Of a DNA stretch of 64,000 nt, positions 33,201 to 43,040 are shown in pieces. This DNA is from Bursaphelenchus xylophilus (lineage: Eukaryota > Nematoda > Chromadorea > Rhabditida > Aphelenchoididae): contig CAJFCV020000001.1 in NCBI GenBank assembly GCA_904066235.2, positions 10,225,291-10,289,290 on the forward strand, given 5' to 3'. Made by a program: the position numbers and the translations under genes. Below the pieces are notes generated by a model that did no database searches, was not told the origin of the DNA, and worked only from the letters and a program-made list of their open reading frames with translations. Within the stretch, counting starts at the first letter, position 1. The number at the start of each line of letters is the position of its first letter.

Positions 33201-35060
33201 CATCCGCACCTAATCTTCTTCCATCGAGGAGCAATCATCATTTTGCTTCGGATCAGCGCCATCAATTTGCTCTTATCTCATTTTCTGGGGTCCTTTTGAA
33301 GGTTCTCCTTGTTCCACGTTGTCGTTTGAGCCGATCTTCGGTTCATTCAGTGTTCTGCAGCTTTCGAGCTGCTCTGCTGTCGATTTCCTGATCACCACTA
33401 TAAATACGTCTTCCGGTCGCCATCAACATAAAAAATCAGCTTGGGTTTCTTGTCGTTTATAAGGTTTTCGTCGCTGCACTTCAATCTGGATGGAATTTCA
33501 ACATCATTGGACCGTTTTCTGGACATATGGACAATTCTTCACAGGGCTTTGGGTGAATTATGGAATTTTCGGTCACCGTGGACTTCAGAATCAAAATTCC
33601 GGATCTCCAGCATCGGGATCTGCGTCTAAAAGCAACAAATTACATAGGGAAAATTGAGAGAATATGATGTTAGGGCCCTTAGCGATAGAGTTAGCAGTTT
33701 AAACCATATTTTTTGAATTTTCGTCTAATTTTGGTGATTTCAGTGTCTCCAAACAACGTCGGCCAGGGTTCCGGCCCACGCTCGTGCCCTCCATCCGAGC
33801 GCCAAGCCCATTCCGCGCAGGCTGAACAACTGCCGGCGGTAATGGCCCCTCCTCTGGTTGGCCAGCACCCAACCGGCGTCCCAGAGGAGGGTAAAGAGGG
33901 GCCAAGCCCAGCATCTGGCCTCTCTGGCTTCGGCCTAAATAACGCCCCAACCGTTCAGGCCGAGCACCTGCCGGCGGTTGAGGGCACGGAGAGATCGAGC
34001 TCACCACTCGATCTCTCCGCCCCCAGCACGTTGCAGTTTTCGCCCGTCTACAGTCCCGGGCACTCAACGTTGCATGGGGTCCCCTCAATAAACTCAATGG
34101 AAGTCTTCGATGAGGGGGAAGACTGGGCGGTGGACGAGACGGTCGAAGACAGAATCGACCGTCTCGAATACGAACGAAGACTATGGAAGACCGAATGCCG
34201 GAAGATGTGGCAGAGGCAATCGAAGCTCGAGAAAAATGTGAGGTACTATGAAGGGGCGGTTGAAGAGGCCCAAGCTGAAGTCAAGAAGGCCAAAGATGAA
34301 GCGGCCGCCGCAATCAGAAAAGCGGAAGAAGAAGCCGAAAACAAGATCAGCGAGCTCCAAAGAAAATATTTTGGGGCCCTGACCGAAGCGGACCGTGCTC
34401 AGAGGAAGCAAAAGGAGGCAGAAGAAGAAGTCGCCCGTCTCCAACAACGGCTCATGGACAATTTGAAAAAGGCCGCTCCTCGTTCACCAAGAAAAGAACG
34501 CTCCAGAAGTCCACTGACAACGGCACGGTCACGAACTCCCGACGCCCAGCCAAGTGCCTCGCCGACACCTGAAGCCGAACCAGAGCTTTCACAGCCGTCC
34601 TTCGACGTCCAGGCTGTAGAAGAACAACAGCATGATGCCCCAGGGCCCCTCCGAAGAATGCCCAAGTGCAGGAGGCGGTGCTGCCAGCCGCCGCCTCCTG
34701 TCAATCAACCTCCTCGGCCTCCCCGAAGATCAAGGGAGGCTGAACAACTCGGCCCAATCATTGAACCCGTCGTGTTTGACGAAAGGCCCAGGAGGAGGAG
34801 CCGCCAGCCTCCAGCCCGACTCGTCGTCGACATGATGAGAAGAAGCTACGCATCAATGCGGAATTCCTTGATGCCTCGTAAGTTTATTGGCTCTTTTTTT
34901 ACTCGTTAGGCCAAAACCCTCTGGAAATAAACCAAGCTGAGGTGTTTTTTGAAGAAAAAATACATTATCCGTATATAATTCTCAATAATATCTGTTTTTT
35001 TCAGGTAGAAGGACTCAAAGGCCCAATGTTCAGGACGAGGCTCCTTGGTTACTTATGTGA
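30288..35060 (+). CDS. coiled-coil protein with SR-like and Pro/Arg-rich tail
   Basis: Three exons (30288-30402, 33744-34877, 35005-35060) join in phase to 434 residues; the first intron is 3.3 kb. Residues 1-170 are Ser/Pro/Ala-rich with a repeated AEQLPAV / AEHLPAV motif. A charged coiled coil spans about 174-282 (heptad-rich Lys/Glu/Ala). An SR-like patch (SPRKERSRSPLTTARSRTP, about 287-305), a Pro-rich stretch with CRRRCCQPPPP, and an Arg-rich end follow. I do not recognise a family; a structural or nucleic-acid-associated scaffold is possible. The large exon is far more GC-rich than its surroundings and contains at least four perfect hairpins with stems of 9-12 bases (see findings). Reading on past the donor at 34878 would add only a short alternative tail ending at 34909. 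Confidence 0.65.
30403..33743. other. 3.3-kb first intron of the coiled-coil gene
   Basis: The intron contains no intact gene. It holds two diverged copies of a motif of about 38 bases (around 30928 and 31070) beginning TGGCTGGTGG and including CCCGCC, and a CGTATTTTAC copy at 31319. It also holds a run of 13 C at about 31455 and a decayed galactose-oxidase-like remnant (31690-31912). About 2 kb at 31950-33650 has GC content closer to coding sequence but is broken by stops in all frames on both strands. The last part may be decayed coding sequence of unknown origin. Confidence 0.5.
31690..31912 (+). pseudogene. possible galactose-oxidase-like C-terminal remnant
   Basis: A short open frame contains HGINSDSSKQTL, a hydrophobic strand, and a VPALCPPGNHLKFYLLIIN segment. 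This resembles the C-terminal beta domain of galactose/glyoxal-oxidase-like proteins, where a VPPxxAPPGxYxLF motif is usual. No start, no Kelch repeats and no copper-site residues are visible, and the preceding bases are open only in another frame. It is best read as a decayed fragment; the match is by eye only. Confidence 0.3.
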
Positions 35061-35580
35061 ACAACCCATACTGAAGACAGAGCTCCGCCTTCAGCACCTA
35101 ATTACGTAAGTTTTTGGCAGTCACGCCTCAATAACCTCTATTTTTCAGTAATTGGCAAAAATTCACTCCCAAAATTAAAAAGAACTTACCATAAAGCTCT
35201 TCGGGGACCAATCATCCGTTGTTGACCACAATACCCCGCCTATACATCGTGCAGTTGATCAGTACGAGAAAATGTAAGTTCTCTTTTATTTCCAAAAAAA
35301 TAATTATTTTTGCGAACTGCGCCCGAAAAAAGAACGTTTGCTTTTTTTGCCATACGCTGGTGAATTTCGCGGGTATAGTATAATATAATTGTAGAAGATG
35401 GTGGTAGAACTAGCTGTAAAGTCGCGTGTAAACGTCTTTCAGCTTCATTTTTTTCTGGACCTCCCTGATTTTACAGTTTTTTTGAGTTTTTCCCCCATTT
35501 ATTGTCTAAAATAACATAAATTTTATTTATCCTTTTCTTTTCAGCCAATGCCAAGTCCAGGAAGGCATACAACAAAGGTG
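35061..35580. other. spacer with splice-like signals, no gene
   Basis: Several TTTTCAG acceptor-like and GTAAGT donor-like sites occur here but no frame joins them into a protein. A satellite-core motif copy (TATAGTATAATATAATT) lies at 35374-35390. Confidence 0.5.
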
Positions 35581-36071
35581 GAGCACCCTGGCCCCCCGAA
35601 TGAGCCCGGGGGGCCTTCGTAAAATCAAAAAGGGTGCTCACCTTTTGTTTCCGGCCCCGGTGTGGACATTCTGGTCGAACCGGAGCACCCCGGCCCTCCG
35701 CTTCACTCGGGGGGCCTTCTGGAAAATCACGGGTGCTCGGCAAGACCAGATAAAGTAAGATTTTGTTATTTTTGGACCTTGATTTAACCTGAAATAATAC
35801 AATCTAATTCTATTTTCAGATGGATCAGTCCGAACCGAAGTGGGCACCCTCGCCCCTGAATCAGCTCGGGGGGCTTTTGGAATTAAAAGGGTGCCCCACC
35901 TTTTATGGTCAACCTTGTGGATTTTGACTAAAATATGGTAAGTTATCGTGTTGAAATTATATTTTTACTTTTATTTTTTCAGAATCCCCAAACAAGACGA
36001 ACTGCGGGAAAACAGGAGCACCCTCGCCCCCTGAGTGAGCTCGGGGGGCCTCTGGAATTAAAAGGGTGCTC
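35581..36071. repeat. four copies of a 55-59 bp GC-rich hairpin
   Basis: The copies lie at 35581-35639, 35683-35738, 35842-35896 and 36016-36071. Each folds as an outer stem GAGCACCCT / AGGGTGCTC (GGGCACCCT / GGGTGCCC in the third copy) and an inner stem GCCCCC / GGGGGGC. Copies 1, 3 and 4 lie in exon-like blocks that begin right after a TTTTCAG acceptor. Translated in one frame they give related peptides (EHPGPPNEPGG, EHPGPPLHSGG, WAPSPLNQLGG, EHPRPLSELGG, mostly followed by a KGCS-like end), but copy 1 meets a stop. Whether the repeats are coding or structural is open. Confidence 0.75.
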
Positions 36072-36949
36072 TGTCCAAGTCCTAAATGAGCTCAATTGCG
36101 CTTGGATCAATCCTAGAGCAATTCGGACCGGAATGGAGGTATGCTTACTTTTCGTTTTTTATTTTCTTGTCAATGAGATCTCACTAGATTGGTGTATATC
36201 ATCTCCAACTTTTTTAGAATTACGCCAAAATGGTCTCCATTTTGGTCTGCTCGACTTTGATGATGAGCCCACGAGCAGGAAATGAAGTAAAAGTTTTCTA
36301 CTATAACTTCAAAGCTCTTTTACTATAAGGTAAGTGCTGTTTTTATATTATTTTTTTGGTGATTAGAGCGTTTTTAATAGAATTTTGTATGATGTTGTAG
36401 TAGACATCTGTTCATTTAACTTGTCTTGGCGAAAACCTGCAACTTTTGAGAAAAAATTATATTTTGACAATATTTTTTGAAATTTCTAGAAAATTTTTCG
36501 TTGCAACGTTGGATCTGATGCTCAGTCCAATGCAGAAGATAAGTTATTGGGCCCCAAAGTTCGCAAAAATTCGATTTTCTCCGGCGTTTTTCCGCTAACC
36601 CGGTGGCCCAAAGGCGCCAAGATCTACTAATTTAAAAATTATGCATCCTTGACAATATTTTAATCGTAGGTTCATGTTATTTTGTGCATTACCCACTGCA
36701 CAGTCAGCTAAAACATTAGAGACCCTTAAAAAACCGAATGCCAAAAATCTTGGCATTCTGTTTGTGGTTTATGTGAGCCGGCTTTCGAATAATTATCCGG
36801 GACAGATACGCTTTAGGAAACACTGACCACCTTTGTCAAGGGGTTTAGAGATATTTTTACAGTGTTGTCACTGGTGTTTTTACGTGTTAATTTTTTATTT
36901 TTCAGAGATCCTCTTCGATACCCACCACCGAAAGGATAACAGAGAAAAA
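36072..36949. other. spacer, no gene recognised
   Basis: Some donor and acceptor-like sites are present but no coding potential can be supported. An acceptor at about 36905 is followed by AGATCCTC and GGATAAC words that recur in the last exon of the fourth cassette copy (41549), so this may be the tail of a further, decayed cassette. Confidence 0.4.
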
Positions 36950-37165
36950 AAGCCAAAAAATAATTAAAAGGCAAAAACTAGAAGAGCCAAAAAAAATGAA
37001 AAGGCAAAAAAAAAATAAAAAAAAGAAGAGCCAAAAAAATTGAAAAGGCCAAAAAAAAAAAAAATAAAAAAAGAAGAGCCAAAAAAATTGAGAAGGCCAA
37101 AAAAAATTAAAAAAAAAGAGCCAAAGAAAATAAAAGTAACAAAAAAACGTAAAAAATGAAAAAAT
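36950..37165. repeat. A-rich tract with AAGAGCC(A)n minisatellite
   Basis: An A-rich tract contains repeated units of about 28-45 bases built from AAGAGCCAAAAAAATTGA and AAGGCCAAAAAA words. It resembles the A-rich tracts that end the other cassette units downstream. Confidence 0.75.
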
Positions 37166-37380
37166 AAATAAAAAAGCTTTTTTAATTGACCCCTCATCTA
37201 TTGTATTTGTATTTAATTTCTATTGTCTATTGTATCTATTGTATTTGTCTCATCTATTGTATTTGTATTTAGTTTATCACGATTTTTTAACATGTAAGTT
37301 ATCAGTTTATACTTGTTTTAGCGTGGTCTTTAATCTCAAATTATATGATTTATATTTGCAGAAAATGACCCCGGAAAGCA

Positions 37381-39489
37381 ATGAATCCTCGAATTCTCGA
37401 ATCAGTGAATCTTTGGAACGCATTTCCCGACCCTACTTTCAATGTCCCAATTCCGGCCCAGGACGGCACCTACATGGCCGAGACTCTCACCAACGATTTA
37501 GACATCATGGAATGTAAGGTTTGATGGTTTTTTTATAGTTGGGGATATTAGTCGTGGAAAAAAGTCCTGGGGCCTGTCCCACTAACAAATCGTAGCGCGA
37601 ATCACGAAATGGAAGCGCGAAAAATCATGCAAAAGCGAGAGAGGTGAGAGAAAAAGCGGGCTCTCTCGGAAATCCGCGCTACGGTTTTTTTGTGCTAAAT
37701 ACCGAAATGTGTTTACTTTTTTGGCTGTAACTCCTTTCAATAACGTCCGATTTACATGATTTCAAAAACCATCGACAAAGAAGACACACAGCTTCCAGAA
37801 AATGTGAATTTTGTTTGCTTTAACGCGGATTAAGGCTCCCCGCCAAGACGAATTACATTTTCCTCCTCAAGAATCACGATTCCAAAATGTCGTATTTTCA
37901 AGTAAAATGTATCCTTAAACTACTCATCATAACCCCCAAAGCTCATATTGTCATTTATCAGCCCAAGCTGCCCCTTCCAAGCCCAAACTGCCCATTCCAA
38001 GCCCAATTTTGACCTCCTCTTGCCATAATTTGTTTGAATCACAAAAACATTTACGTTTTAAAAATTTTTTTTAAAAAAATTATTCCATTCGTCTCCCGGA
38101 GAGACTGGGGGCGTTTTATCAGCCCAAATTAGCCCTGCCAAGCCCAATTTTGATCTACTCTTGCCATAATTTCTTTGAATCAGAAAAACATTTACGTTTT
38201 TTTTTTAATTTAAGTTTGTTTTCATAACAAAAAGAACAAATTCATTTGGGATAACAAACATTTTCAAATAACAACGGCAAGCGAGATTAATTATCCTATG
38301 AGACGTTCCAGGAGTGTCTCCGTAGGCAATTCTTCGGCTTGATCGACGCAGTTGAGGCTGAGAAGGCTCTTCATGCTCTCTCTCAACTTGTGCTGGGATT
38401 TCTTGAAATCCCAGCACACTTACGTTTTAAAAAAAAACGTAAATGTTTTTCTGGTTCAAAAAAATTATGGCAAGAGTAGATCAAAATCGGGCTTGGCAGG
38501 GCTAATTTGGGCTGATAAAACGGCCCCTGTCCCTCTGGGAGACGAATGGAATAATTTTTTTAAAAAAAATTTTTAAAACGTAAATGTTTTTCTGATTCAA
38601 AGAATTATGGCAAGAGGAGATCAAAATTGGGCTTGGCAGGGCTAATTTGGGCTGATAAAACGGCCCCAGTCCCTCTGGGAGACGAATAGAGTAATTAAAA
38701 AAAACAATTTAAAACGTAAATGTTTTTGTGATGCAAACAAATTATGGCAAGAGGAGGTCAAAATTGGGCTTGGAATGGGCAGTTTGGGCTTGGAAGGGGC
38801 AGCTTGGGCTGATAAATGACAATATGAGCTTTGGGGGTTATGATGAGTAGTTTAAGGATACATTTTACTGGAAAATACGACATTTTGGAATCGTGATTCT
38901 TGAGGAGGAAAATGTAATTCGTCTTGGCGGGGAGCCTTAATCCGCGTTAAAGCAAACAAAATTCACATTTTCTGGAAGCTGTGTGTCTTCTTTGTCGATG
39001 GTTTTTGAAATCATGTAAATCGGACGTTATTGAAAGGAGTTACAGCCAAAAAAGTAAACACATTTCGGTATTTAGCACAAAAAAACCGTAGCGCGGATTT
39101 CCGAGAGAGCCCGCTTTTTCTCTCGACTCTCTCGCTTTTGCATGATTTTTCGCACTTCCATTTCGTGATTCGCGCTACGATTTGTTAGTGGGACAGGCCC
39201 CTGGGAATTTCTCGCGGCCCCCAAACTCCGTCGCGCTCCGAAAAGTTGATTTGTCGCGGGAATCGCGCGCGACAATAAGGCAAAATCAACAAAATTGCAC
39301 TGTGCAAATGCACTTTTCGGGTTCATGCACAGTGCAGAGTCGCCGAAAATTCCCAGGACTTTTTTCCGCGACTACTATTAGAGAACTCTTCAGATTGTTG
39401 CCACTTGTTTTTTGGTGGTTCTTCAATTGTTTATTTTATTTTCAGATTTTGGTCCAAGATTTCTTCACTGCTTTTCGGATGTAGAATAA
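37381..39489 (+). CDS. exon cassette copy 1, putative small protein
   Basis: Two exons (ending at donor 37513, resuming at 39446) give a putative protein of about 58 residues that begins at the ATG at 37381. It contains LESVNLWNAFPDPTFNVPIP, then the QDGTYMAETLTNDLD segment, and ends FLHCFSDVE. The family is not recognised. The same frame is kept in copies 2 and 3 (39765 and 40937), which argues for past or present coding use. The 1.9-kb intron holds a nested pair of transposon-like elements (37550-39373), and the second exon runs into an A-rich tract. Confidence 0.4.
37550..39373. mobile_element. inverted-repeat element interrupted by a palindrome
   Basis: The ends are AGTCGTGGAAAAAAGTCC on the left and GGACTTTTTTCCGCGACT on the right. 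When the inner palindrome (37571-39199) and one CCTGG copy are removed, the terminal repeat continues through GGGAATTT on both sides, so this element was there first. Its right part carries two TGCACNGTGCA palindromes (about 39296 and 39326). No coding capacity is seen. Confidence 0.75.
37571..39199. mobile_element. 1.6-kb palindromic (foldback) element
   Basis: The ends GGCCTGTCCCACTAACAAAT and the reverse complement are flanked by CCTGG on both sides (37566-37570 and 39200-39204), a likely 5-base target duplication. The arms run about 640-780 bases, with an internal tandem block of about 110-120 bases containing ACGTAAATGTTTTT and GGGCTGATAAAAC words; the right arm has one more block than the left. 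The central 200 bases are unrelated to the arms. Transcription through it would give a long hairpin RNA. Confidence 0.85.
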
Positions 39490-39625
39490 AAAAAAGAAAA
39501 AAATAAAAAAAAAAAAAAAAATAAAAAAAATAAAAAAAGAAAAAAATAAAGAAAAGAAAAAAATAAAAAAAAAAGAAAAAAGAAAAAAAAATAGAAAAAA
39601 ATACAAAAGAAGAAAAAAAAATTAT
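39485..39625. repeat. A-rich tract ending cassette 1
   Basis: About 140 bases of AAAAAATAAAAAAAGAAA-type sequence begin right after the stop of the second cassette exon (39489). Similar tracts follow the same exon in copy 2 and the fourth copy. Confidence 0.9.
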
Positions 39626-40133
39626 TTGTTTAAAGTTACCCTTATTTTTCCCTTGTAATGTTAGTTTATCTTATCGTTTACCACCCATTTGTATCAATGT
39701 AAGTTGTCATTTCATTCTTGAATTTACCCCGGATTTTTATTAAACTAATGATCTATTTCTTCAGAAACCCATCTCTCGAATCAGTGAATCTTTGGAACAC
39801 ATTTCCCGACCCTACTTTCAATGTCCCAATTCCGGCCCAGGACGGCACCTACATGGCCGAGACCCTCACCAACGATTTAGACAACATGGAATGTAAGTTT
39901 TGATGGTTTTTTTGTAGTTGAGGATATTAGAGAACTCTTCACAAGGGAATGGACTTTATGTGTAAATCGATTTTGGCTTGGGACCTAGTCAGATCGAAAG
40001 GTGTGCAGAAGTCGATTATTCACTTGGGGGGAAATCTCTGCGCGGGGCTTCAAAGCCGAGAAAATCGGCTTCAAAGTTTGGACGAAAATCAAAGGATAGG
40101 GATCCCGGAAAAGGAGCGTTAAAAAGTGTGAAG

Positions 40134-40197
40134 CAGTGTCCGAGTGGTCAGTGCGCTCGCTTTTTGCGCAAAATGTTGCAAGTTCGAGTCTTTCCAA
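40134..40197 (+). pseudogene. tRNA-like sequence in foldback arm
   Basis: An A-box-like GTCCGAGTGGTCAGTGCGC and a B-box-like AAGTTCGAGTCTTTCC are present, with a TGCGC/GCGCA stem in the anticodon-arm position. A canonical acceptor stem is not formed. It probably acts as a pol III promoter remnant. Confidence 0.5.
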
Positions 40198-40303
40198 GCT
40201 CAAACCATCATTTATCGTTTTTACTTTTGCTTTCTTCATGCTAATCCGGCTGTACATTTAAAAAAGGGGTATAGGTAAAATTGTCTAAAAAAGTTATGAA
40301 TGG

Positions 40304-40374
40304 AAGCAGATTCGAACTTGCGACCTTTTGCGCAAAAAGCGAGCGCACTGACCACTCGGCCACTGATTTACACT
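40304..40374 (-). pseudogene. tRNA-like sequence in opposite foldback arm
   Basis: The minus strand reads GTGGCCGAGTGGTCAGTGCG, then the B-box AAGTTCGAATCTGC. It is the inverted partner of 40134-40197 but keeps better box sequences, so it may be closer to the parental tRNA. The folded structure is not canonical. Confidence 0.5.
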
Positions 40375-40649
40375 TTCTATTGCCCCTTTTCCGGGATCCC
40401 TATCCTTTGATTTTCGTCCAAACTTTGAAGCCGATTTTCTCGACTTTGAAGCCCCGAGCAGAGATTTCCCCCCAAGTGAATAATCGACTTCTGCACACCT
40501 TTCGATCTGACTCGGTCCCAAGCCAAAATCGATTTACACATAAAGTCCATTCCCTTGTCAGATTGTTGTCACTTGTTTTTTGATGGTTCTTCAATTGGTT
40601 TCTGTATTTTCAGATATTGCTCCAAGATTTCTTCACTGCTTTTCGGATG

Positions 40650-40800
40650 TAAAATAAAAAAAAAAGAAAAAAAATTAAAAAAAAGAAAAAAATAAAAAAA
40701 AAGAAAAAAATAAAAAAAAAGAAAATAAAAAAAAAGAGAAAAAAAATAAAAAAAAAAGAAAAAGAAAAACATAAAAAAATAAGAAAATAAAAAAAAATTT
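40650..40800. repeat. A-rich tract ending cassette 2
   Basis: About 150 bases of AAAAAAGAAAAAAATAAAAA-type sequence follow directly after the second exon of cassette copy 2. Confidence 0.9.
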
Positions 40801-40936
40801 TTTTAAGTAACCCGTATCCTTCTCTTCTAAATTTTACTCGCCTAATAGTTTACCGCCCATTTATATCAGTGTGAGTTGTTATTTCATTCTTGAATTTACC
40901 CCGGATTTTTATTAAACTAATGATCTATTTCTTCAG

Positions 40937-41250
40937 AAACCCATCTCTCGAATCAGTGAATCTTTGGAACACATTTCCCGACCCTACTTTCAATGTCCCA
41001 ATTCCGGCCCAGGACGGCACCTACATGGCCGAGACCTTAACCAACGATTTACACAACATGGAATGTAAGGTTTGATGGTTTTTTTATAGTTGGGGATATT
41101 AGGGAACTCTTCAGATTGTTCTCACTTGTTTTTTGGTTGTTCCTTAATTGATTATTTTATTTTCAGATTTTCCTCCAAGATTTCACTGCCGTATCCATAA
41201 TGTTTACCACCCATTTTTTACTACGTAAGTTGTTGTTTCACCCTTGATTT
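40937..41250 (+). pseudogene. exon cassette copy 3
   Basis: Exon 40937-41064 matches cassette copies 1 and 2 with a few substitutions (for example a His for Asp near the end). The intron is short (about 100 bases) and free of insertions. The second exon has diverged and runs on into GTTTACCACCCATTTTTTAC, the sequence that starts the next unit, without an A-rich tail. Confidence 0.5.
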
Positions 41251-41690
41251 TACCCTGGATTTTTGTCAAACTAAGGTCTATATTTTCAGAAACCTAAAGT
41301 TAGAAAAAAAAGTCGACATCGCCTTCACTTACGCCACATTCCCCGTTCCGTTTGCAACACTCATCCTTCCCTCCCACTCGCACCGCACCCCTCCTCCATT
41401 CCACTCCCACCACACTCCTCCCCCATCCCACTCTCTCTTCAGAATGTAAGTTTCGTGGTTTCTTGGTAGTTGGGGAAATTATGGATAGCTTAAGATTATT
41501 GTCAACTCTTTTTTGAGGGTTCTTCAATTTATTCTTTTAATTTGCAGAGATCTCCAAGCCCCATGTAACGGATAACTTTAAAAAAAATAAAAAATAAGAA
41601 AAAAAAGAAAAAAAATATAAAAAAATAGAAAAAAGAATAAAAAAGAAAAAAAAAAAAAAAAAAAAAAAAAATAGAAAATTAGAAAAAAGA
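41251..41690 (+). pseudogene. degenerate fourth cassette with pyrimidine-rich exon and A-rich tail
   Basis: The lead-in ACCCTGGATTTTTGTCAAAC, the ATATTTTCAG acceptor, the intron (TAGTTGGGGAAATTATGG) and a second acceptor followed by AGATCTCC are homologous to the other units. The exon itself is replaced by a C/T-rich stretch (CACTCGCACCGCACCCC and similar). An A-rich tract (41578-41675) closes the unit. No protein is recognisable. Confidence 0.5.
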
Positions 41691-41867
41691 TACCACTCCC
41701 ACCACCCTCCTTTCCCTTTCCCTTTACCTCCCACTCCCTCCCCTTTCCCCCAATCATCAAAGCCTGCTTTGGTGATTAAAGTAAGTTGTTTTTTCCCAAT
41801 TGTAGGCCTTTATTTCTTGTTATAAGTCCAGATACTGCTCGTTCTACTTTTAATCTTATTTATTTTC

Positions 41868-43017
41868 ATGGAAATCATTGAGAATCCGTTTCTTGGAGCC
41901 CTGGAGAAGTTGGAGAAATCAATGGTGCCCTGGAGGTCTCCACCGCGGAAAGGGCAGAAAGGTATGTCAATTAGAGTGATAAATTAGGGCATTGAGATCT
42001 ATAAGGGATGCTGCGAGCATTTTAAGTGAATAAGAGTTTAGTTTTGCAAAAAAAGCCCGTCATCACGATATATTTTTTGAAAGGTTACGGTAGAGATAAG
42101 GGTTGTTTAAAGTCTGATTTTTACTGCGGTGTGAACGGGTTACACCCAGGTTTATAAGCTTAAAAATATAGCTAGGTGTCATTTTTTTTTGATTATTAGG
42201 TACATATGAAATGACAGGCGACTTAGAAGGTTACTTTTCTTGTGATTTTTCGGAAGAATTTTAGAATTCTTTCTCTTTTTAGGGAGGTTTGAGGGAATTA
42301 AAATATGTAAGGTGCAGTAAAAAGCAGTTTATACGAAGTAATGACTAGTTCTTGTCATTAATCATGTCGTCATGACGGTATTGGGATATTTTTATATTGC
42401 TAATGAGATGATTAACTTTCCTGTTTAATTTTTCGCTTTTAAATACATTTTTCTTTCAGAAGTACGTCCAGTATGGCCTTATGGTTGAAGAGCAAGCTAG
42501 AAGTGAAAGTGGAAAACAAGTTATTTGCCGAGCCCTGGAAACGGTCGATTCCTTGAAGATGCACAGTGCAATTGTTTGGAGGTAGGCGAAACTTTGTTAA
42601 AAAAGGGGGTTGGTTGAATTTGGATTCTAAAGATGTAGCTCGCTACATTCGTGGTCTTGACGGATTTTAAAATAGTGTCTGACGTGTAGGAGTAGTTGTT
42701 TCTTTGTGAAGTTTCAACTTCTGGTGTGTAATATTTGATCCTTTTGAAGGGTAAGCGTTGATAAAAGGCACTTTTTACTGCAAGAAGCATGTGATTTAGT
42801 GGTGTTGTACTTGTTTGCGAAAGACTTTGGGGAATTTTATATTGTTCATAATAGACCAGTTTCGTTTTCAAATTTTTCCATTTGTAATTGAAATTTTTTT
42901 CAGGTTGCGTAGTTTCTCTACGAACCACAGTTCATCTTAGAAAGAAGTGTCTGGAGCCCTGGATACCAAGATCAAAACCATCATCGTTTAGGATGAAGAA
43001 TGACAGAAAATTAAAAG
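41868..43017 (+). other. possible spliced transcript, coding status unclear
   Basis: Three exon-like blocks (41868-41961, 42460-42581, 42904-43017) have good donors and TTTCAG acceptors. Block 1 starts with an ATG and reads ENPFLGALEKLEKSM, but its phase leads to an early stop in block 2. Block 2 in another phase reads YGLMVEEQARSESGKQ and continues briefly into block 3. No single frame runs through, so this may be non-coding, mis-spliced by eye, or decayed. A TGCACAGTGCA palindrome lies in block 2. Confidence 0.3.
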
Positions 43018-43040
43018 GTGAGTGGGTTGTGGGTTATTGA

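Larger units (their letters stand above)
39952..40557. mobile_element. TCA-flanked foldback element with two tRNA-like units
   Basis: The arms start CAAGGGAATGGACTTTATG and are near-perfect reverse complements for more than 250 bases each. TCA flanks both ends (39949-39951 and 40558-40560). Comparing cassette copies 1 and 3, which lack it, gives the empty site directly: CTCTTCAGATTG. Each arm carries one tRNA-like sequence (plus at about 40134-40197, minus at about 40304-40374). It belongs to the same family as 14126-14717. Confidence 0.88.
39765..40657 (+). pseudogene. exon cassette copy 2
   Basis: The exons 39765-39892 and 40614-40657 correspond to cassette copy 1 and keep the same frame (NPSLESVNLWNTFPDPTF; end FLHCFSDVK). 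No dedicated start codon follows the acceptor, although the frame is open upstream to an ATG at 39718. The intron is expanded by the TCA-flanked foldback element 39952-40557. It is listed as a pseudogene because transcription and start are uncertain. Confidence 0.5.

Noticed and set aside
42521..42928. 135-codon minus-strand frame.
   Set aside because: It overlaps plus-strand exon-like blocks, has no recognisable domain and has ordinary intergenic composition.
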